Assembly (NCBI GenBank): GCA_027451885.1
Contig: DAIDHX010000221.1
Location: 1 to 47,867, forward strand
From: Planctomycetales bacterium
GTDB taxonomy: Bacteria > Planctomycetota > Planctomycetia > Isosphaerales > Isosphaeraceae
Direction of reading: 5' to 3'
Length of the DNA: 47,867 nt
Shown: piece after piece, positions 43,848 to 47,867 of the stretch
Layout: every line of letters starts with the position of its first letter
How positions within the stretch are numbered: the first letter of the stretch is position 1
The notes under the pieces: model-generated
Told to the model about the DNA's origin: nothing
What the model saw: the letters and a program-made list of their open reading frames with translations, nothing else
Databases searched by the model: none
Made by a program: the position numbers and the translations under genes

Positions 43848-45239
43848 TTACTCGATCGCGTATCTCCGCAGTTTCTCCCGCAAAGTCCCGCGATGAATGC
43901 CCAGGATCTGAGCCACGCGGGCGCGGTTACCTGTGTGTTCCTCGAGCAGACATCTCAAGAGAGGCGGTTCGGTGAGCTCAAGAAACCTCTCGTAAAGATC
44001 CCCGTTGGCATCCGCGTGATTTCTTCGCGCCCAGGCGGCAAGCTGGGAGCGCAGGTCGGTTTCGATGTCGGGTGTTTGGCTACCGAGCGGCTGAGGCGGC
44101 GGCAGATCCGCGGGCTCGATCGCCCGGCCGCGCGCGACGATCGCGGCGTGTTCGATTGTATTCTTGAGCTCGCGGATGTTCCCGGACCAGGGCCGGGCAC
44201 GGAGCTCGGCAACCGCTGCGGGGGAGAGCGCTCGTGCCTCGCCGGTGCGGCCGCCGATGCGTGCCAGAAACGATTGCGCCAGTTCCTCGATGTCATCGCG
44301 GCGGTCGCGGAGCGGCGGCAGATGGATCTGAAAAACCCCGAGACGGAAGAAGAGATCCTCGCGGAATTGCCCGGCTTCCATGAGCTCCTTGAGCGGCCGA
44401 TTGGTGGCGGCCAGCACGCGGATGTCGACCTGTCGCGGACGTGCGTCCCCCACTGGCGTCGCCTCGCGTTGTTCGATCGCGCGCAGGAGCATGACCTGAA
44501 GGTTCAATGGCGCGTCTCCGATCTCGTCGAGCAGGACCGTCCCCCCCGCGGCCAGTTCGAAGAGCCCCTTGCGATCCTCGGTCGCCCCCGTAAACGATCC
44601 GCGTTTGTGGCCAAAGAGCTCGCGCTCGACCAGATTCGGGCTGAGCGCGGAGAGGCAGATCGGTAAGAAAGGTCCTGCACGTCTCGGGCCGTGGCGATGA
44701 ATGGCACGCGCGACGAGTTCCTTGCCGGTGCCGCTTTCTCCCGTGATCAGAACCGGCACCTCGGTGGGGGCCACAAGCGCGATTGCGCGATACAGGTCCT
44801 GCATCGCCCGCGAGCGCCCGAGCAGGGTCTCCTCGCCCACGCTCGCGGCGGGCGCTGGGCTGCCCGCGGCATCAGCGGAAGGCCTGGCGAGGGCTCGCTT
44901 CACCAGTCCCACAGCCTGATCGAGATCGAACGGCTTGACAAGATAGTCATAGGCTCCGGCCGCCATGGCCCGGACCGCTGTTTCCAGGCTGCCAAAGGCG
45001 GTGATCATGATGATCGCCGCGGCAGGATTGAGCTCGCGGAATGCGCTCATGGCGGCAAGGCCGTCCATGCCCGGCAGCCGGATGTCGAGTACGATGGCGT
45101 CAAATGGGGTGCCGCGGGCGAATTCCAGCCCTTCCTCCGCGGAGGCGACGGCCCGGGCGCGATGGCCCTCGTCGGCAAGTGCCTCGCGGAGCGTCCAGCC
45201 GATGGCGGCCTCGTCGTCGACGATCAGGATCTCGCTCAC
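43848..45239 (-). CDS. NtrC-type sigma-54 response regulator
   Basis: 463 residues in three domains. The receiver (about 1-120) has the acidic pair DD at 8-9, the phosphoacceptor Asp52 in LDIRLPGMDG, Thr80 and Lys102. The AAA+ sigma-54 activator domain (about 138-375) has Walker A GESGTGKE (167-174), the sigma-54 contact loop GSFTGA (214-219, GAFTGA with Ser for Ala), Walker B TVLLDEIGDA and the sensor segment ATNRPLKE with FREDLFFRL. The C-terminal Fis-type helix-turn-helix is ARVAQILGIHRGTLREKLRRY. It would activate sigma-54 promoters on phosphorylation. It overlaps the kinase gene by 4 nt (ATGA), so the two are a coupled pair. Its targets are not evident; no clear -24/-12 promoter was found in the window. 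Confidence 0.95.
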   Translation of the reverse strand: MSEILIVDDEAAIGWTLREALADEGHRARAVASAEEGLEFARGTPFDAIVLDIRLPGMDGLAAMSAFRELNPAAAIIMITAFGSLETAVRAMAAGAYDYLVKPFDLDQAVGLVKRALARPSADAAGSPAPAASVGEETLLGRSRAMQDLYRAIALVAPTEVPVLITGESGTGKELVARAIHRHGPRRAGPFLPICLSALSPNLVERELFGHKRGSFTGATEDRKGLFELAAGGTVLLDEIGDAPLNLQVMLLRAIEQREATPVGDARPRQVDIRVLAATNRPLKELMEAGQFREDLFFRLGVFQIHLPPLRDRRDDIEELAQSFLARIGGRTGEARALSPAAVAELRARPWSGNIRELKNTIEHAAIVARGRAIEPADLPPPQPLGSQTPDIETDLRSQLAAWARRNHADANGDLYERFLELTEPPLLRCLLEEHTGNRARVAQILGIHRGTLREKLRRYAIE

Positions 45240-46627
45240 GAAATGCCTCCAGCCCTGCCCGACCGGGGCAAACAGAGCCGGAACCGGGTTGCTCCCGACT
45301 CTCTCGCGAAGCTGAGCCGCCCGCCGTGTCCCGCAGCCACACGGCTCGCAAGGGCGAGCCCCAGACCTGCCCCTTCCGGCTTGCTGCTGACGAATGGCTC
45401 GAAGAGGCGGTCGGCAAGCTCCCGAGGCGGCCCAGGTCCGCTGTCAATCACGTCAACCTCAACCTCGTTTCCCACGTCACGCGCTTCGAGGCGAACCCAG
45501 CCGCCGGAACCAGCCGCCTCGATCGCGTTTAACGTCAAATTCAGGATTGCCCCACGCAAGTACGAACGATCACCGCGAAAAAGTCGCGGCTCTTCCGCCA
45601 GCCTTGGACCCCGCGAAAGCCGCACCCGAGCATGGCGGCACGAGGGCTCAACGTAGAGCTCAACCTCATCCAGAAGCAGGTTGAGGTCGCAGGTCGCCAC
45701 GGCCGATTGCTCCATCCTGCCCACGGAGAGTAGCCCCTTTACCTGCTCTTCAGTCAGCTCAAGCTGCCGCAACGCCATCTGGATCGACTCGTCACCCGCG
45801 GCCTCGGCATGCCTGCGCATGTAAAGCTGAATGCTCATGCGGGCGCCCGAAAGCGCGTTGCGAAACTGATGCGCGAATCCCGCCGCGATCTGGGCCAGCA
45901 ACCGCGCACGCTCCGTTTGCTCAATCCCACGCCGCATCGAACGCAGATCCAGCCGCATCTGGTCGATTGATCGGGCCAGATCGTCCACCTCGTCTCCCGT
46001 TCGATCCGTCGCGACGGATTCACCCTCAAACGCACCGGCGGCGATCCCCGCCACATGCGTACGCAACCGTCCGATCCGGTCGCTTAACCGCCGGGCGATC
46101 CAGCCGGTCACGACGACCATCACCACCAGAGCTGCTGTGCCCAGCACCAGCGGCGGCGTGGCCGCGTCCCTGCGACCTTGACGGATCGCCGTCTCCGGAT
46201 AAAGCACGAAAAAACTTCGGCCAAAATCACCCCCGGGAGCATCGAGCCTGGCCGCAAAATAACGCGTCCCTCCGATCGAGACGGCCGGTAACTGCTCGAG
46301 CGACGCAATTCGCTCGCAAGGCGCGATGCCCTGCAGCCACTCGGGCAAAACGGCAAGATCAGAACGCGTTGAGACCACCAGCCGGCCCGCCGCATCGCCC
46401 ATCAAAAAGTCAGCGCCTGTCAATCGGCTCAGTTTGTGTAAAACCTCCAGGGTGTGTGGGATCCCCCCCTGCCGCAACGTCTCCATCACGTCGTTCAACC
46501 GCGATGTGATCACAAGCTCACTGCGGCGGGCGGTAAGAGTCGCGGTGGCGATTGTCGCGGCCATGACCGCAATCGCCTGTATCCCGACAAGCGGTATCAG
46601 AATCTGTCGATGTATCGTCCACCGCAT
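45236..46627 (-). CDS. Sensor histidine kinase, partner of the NtrC-type regulator
   Basis: 463 residues. Two membrane helices (about 9-31 and 156-177) frame an outer sensor domain of about 120 residues containing GADFLMGDAAGRLVVST, which resembles a dCache/PAS-like ligand domain. HAMP follows (about 180-232, RLSDRIGRLRTHVAGIAAG). The phosphoacceptor is His253 in AAGFAHQFRNALSGAR. The ATPase domain has the N box NLTLNAIEAA, G1 VIDSGPGPP and G2 GAGLGLALASRVAAGHGG. The HQFRNAL H-box places it with the NtrB/ZraS-like kinases that pair with sigma-54 regulators. AGGA precedes the ATG. The signal is unknown; the sensor domain has no obvious metal or haem motif. Confidence 0.94.
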   Translation of the reverse strand: MRWTIHRQILIPLVGIQAIAVMAATIATATLTARRSELVITSRLNDVMETLRQGGIPHTLEVLHKLSRLTGADFLMGDAAGRLVVSTRSDLAVLPEWLQGIAPCERIASLEQLPAVSIGGTRYFAARLDAPGGDFGRSFFVLYPETAIRQGRRDAATPPLVLGTAALVVMVVVTGWIARRLSDRIGRLRTHVAGIAAGAFEGESVATDRTGDEVDDLARSIDQMRLDLRSMRRGIEQTERARLLAQIAAGFAHQFRNALSGARMSIQLYMRRHAEAAGDESIQMALRQLELTEEQVKGLLSVGRMEQSAVATCDLNLLLDEVELYVEPSCRHARVRLSRGPRLAEEPRLFRGDRSYLRGAILNLTLNAIEAAGSGGWVRLEARDVGNEVEVDVIDSGPGPPRELADRLFEPFVSSKPEGAGLGLALASRVAAGHGGRLSFARESGATRFRLCLPRSGRAGGIS

Positions 46628-47207
46628 ACGCCCAGGATCCTGATTCGATCACATCGCGACGGGATTTCAACCCACACTCGTGGCTTCCAGATTCAGCGTA
46701 TCCACCCAAAAGAGTTGGAGTCCAGCCGCCCCAGGCCAGTTGATCACGTCGTGGCCGACGCACCACTCCGTGACGACCTTTCTCGCTCGAGGCAAGGCGC
46801 GACCCCTGGATCGACGGTCTCAGAATTTTTCTGGGAATCCGCGCGAATAATAGGACCCCGGCGGTCGTCCATGAAGATGGTCGGAGATAGAACGTTGTGC
46901 CTGGCTTATGCCAGTTTTCTCTCGCTGACCTCGGGTTGTGGTCCTGGGTTTCACTCAAACCCTCCCATTTTGAGTCTTCAGGCTTTGACCTGAGGCTCGC
47001 TGTCCAGGGTTCATCGGCAAAAGACTTTCCCACGGGAAGTTCTCCGCCATCTTCCACTGGACCTTGCCGGTGTTCAGCGGTTGCTCGTGGGCGCCGTTGC
47101 GCTTCCCGCGTGCGCCATTGTGCGCACATGTGACTGTCCTGCGTACAGGAATCCCATTACTCGGATGGGCGATTCTCCCGCGGTTCAAGCAAGAAAGGCT
47201 CACTCTC
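46628..47207. other. 580-bp intergenic region
   Basis: This lies between the divergently transcribed kinase gene and the Gly/Met-rich gene. It contains a small palindrome (CTGGC-TTAT-GCCAG) near 46905-46918 and a possible 40-residue lipoprotein gene at 46871-46993. Otherwise nothing is recognised. Confidence 0.45.
46871..46993 (+). CDS. Possible 40-residue lipoprotein
   Basis: 40 residues. MKMVGDRTLCLAYASFLSLT leads into SGC, so the region reads as a short signal peptide with the lipobox LTSGC (Cys at 23) followed by a 17-residue Gly/Pro/Ser tail. No convincing ribosome binding site precedes the ATG, and nothing similar is recognised. It may be chance in a GC-rich region; a real gene would be among the smallest lipoproteins. 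Confidence 0.25.
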   Translation: MKMVGDRTLCLAYASFLSLTSGCGPGFHSNPPILSLQALT

Positions 47208-47867
47208 ATGGATCGCTCGAAGCGTGACATGACCATGTTTGGAATCGGCCTCCTGATGATGGCGCCGTCGATGGTTTGGGCCGATGATGGCAAATCCTCC
47301 CACGCGCAATCAAATGTCAAGACTTCAAGCTCGGTGCACGCAGCCCCCGCCGCTCCCCACGCGGAAGCAGCGGTGCCTGAACTGAGCCTGCTGGACGCGA
47401 TGCGGGACAAGCTCGTGACCGTGAAGATTACCGGCATTGGCGACGGGCGCGTCACCTGCTCGATCAAGAACCACTCCCACCGAACCCTGCGCGTGGTCCT
47501 GCCTCCGGGGATCATCGCCCAGAGTGCGACGGGTCAGATGGGAGGCATGATGGGCGGCATGGGCGGCGGCATGATGGGCGGTATGATGGGCGGGATGGGC
47601 GGCGGGATGGGCGGCGGCATGATGGGCGGCGGCATGATGGGCGGCATGGGCGGCGGCGGCATGATGGGTGGCATGGGCGGCGGTATGGGCGGCATGGGTG
47701 GCGGGATGATGGGCGGCATGGGCTCAGTGCCGCCAACGGACCTCCCTTCTGCGCAACTGAATCCTGGCCAGACGCGTCACCTTCCGACGCGAGTAGTGAA
47801 TTTGAGTGCGCCTGACGCGGAAGGACACGTGGGTTTGCCGAAGAAGGACGAACCGCTTCGGATAGTG
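47208..47867 (+). CDS. Exported protein with Gly/Met-only tract, truncated by window end
   Basis: 220 codons to the end of the window, with no stop, so the gene is partial. A signal peptide covers about residues 1-25 (hydrophobic stretch FGIGLLMMAPSMVWA, cleavage after VWA). A linker rich in Ala, His and Ser follows, then a beta-rich domain, LVTVKITGIGDGRVTCSIKN to LRVVLPPGII, that resembles planctomycete exported beta-sandwich domains. This domain is interrupted by 62 residues of Gly and Met only (111-172), and resumes with PGQTRHLPTRVVNLSAPD. The interruption in the middle of what looks like one fold suggests a surface loop. AAAGG lies upstream of the ATG. A copper-binding role for the Met is possible but untested. 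Confidence 0.8.
   Translation, partial: MDRSKRDMTMFGIGLLMMAPSMVWADDGKSSHAQSNVKTSSSVHAAPAAPHAEAAVPELSLLDAMRDKLVTVKITGIGDGRVTCSIKNHSHRTLRVVLPPGIIAQSATGQMGGMMGGMGGGMMGGMMGGMGGGMGGGMMGGGMMGGMGGGGMMGGMGGGMGGMGGGMMGGMGSVPPTDLPSAQLNPGQTRHLPTRVVNLSAPDAEGHVGLPKKDEPLRIV
47538..47723 (+). repeat. Gly/Met low-complexity coding repeat
   Basis: 186 bp made only of ATG and GGN codons, encoding 62 residues (39 Gly, 23 Met) in patterns such as MMGGMGGG. The irregular unit lengths point to slippage and local duplication. The opposite strand gives an open Pro/Met/Ile frame, which is a shadow. Confidence 0.95.

Noticed and set aside
47534-47719. Pro/Met/Ile repeat frame on the minus strand
   Set aside because: It is only the complement of the Gly/Met repeat; the plus-strand frame has a signal peptide and flanking domain.

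Overview
The window is GC-rich bacterial chromosomal DNA, about 48 kb, densely coding on both strands. It looks planctomycetal, probably from the Isosphaeraceae or a close relative. The markers are a PSCyt1/DUF1549/DUF1553 cytochrome protein paired with a Tat-signal DUF1501 protein, DUF4159 and DUF3467 proteins, secreted sugar-isomerase-like TIM barrels, an ECF sigma factor with a C-terminal extension, a SecA of about 1200 residues and a Kdo transferase. The genus is inference; no rRNA or tRNA gene is present to confirm it.

Layout. 0.2-2.2 kb: divergent sulfurtransferase and MDR-type reductase. 2.8-3.6 kb: two small unknown genes separated by an intrinsic terminator. 3.6-7.0 kb (minus): pabB, pabC and a NIF3-family gene, overlapping by 4-16 nt, a likely folate/pABA operon. 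7.0-7.7 kb: a non-coding stretch with a TATAAT box and a long inverted repeat. 7.7-15.3 kb (plus): a FabD-like acyltransferase, acyl-CoA dehydrogenase, FadB-like protein, thiolase and a TIM-barrel protein, a beta-oxidation operon. 15.5-17.0 kb (plus): DUF2892 membrane protein, ECF sigma factor, Cys/His-rich lipoprotein and exported thioredoxin-like protein. 17.2-21.1 kb: the PSCyt1/DUF1549/DUF1553 and DUF1501 pair.

21.1-32.5 kb (minus): DUF1810, a squalene-cyclase-like/DUF4159 protein, a phosphodiesterase-like protein, the cytochrome c synthetase genes ccsA and resB, an ECF sigma factor and a TIM-barrel protein. 32.7-37.3 kb (minus): a 1536-residue subtilisin-like protease. 37.9-39.7 kb: DUF3467 and waaA. 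40.0-43.6 kb: secA with a clear promoter. 43.8-46.6 kb: an NtrC-type response regulator and its histidine kinase. 47.2 kb to the end: a truncated exported protein with a Gly/Met-only tract.

The strongest candidate for an undescribed system is at 25.5-31.5 kb. An ECF sigma factor carries a predicted transmembrane helix and an outer domain ending in a CxxCH haem-binding motif laid out like cytochrome c'. It lies just upstream, on the same strand, of resB and ccsA, whose products attach haem to exactly such motifs. It could be a membrane-tethered sigma factor that reads haem or cytochrome c maturation status. Other points of interest are a five-fold repeat in the SecA helical wing region, the sigma/lipoprotein/thioredoxin cassette, and a malonyltransferase-like protein lacking the malonate-binding Arg inside a beta-oxidation operon.
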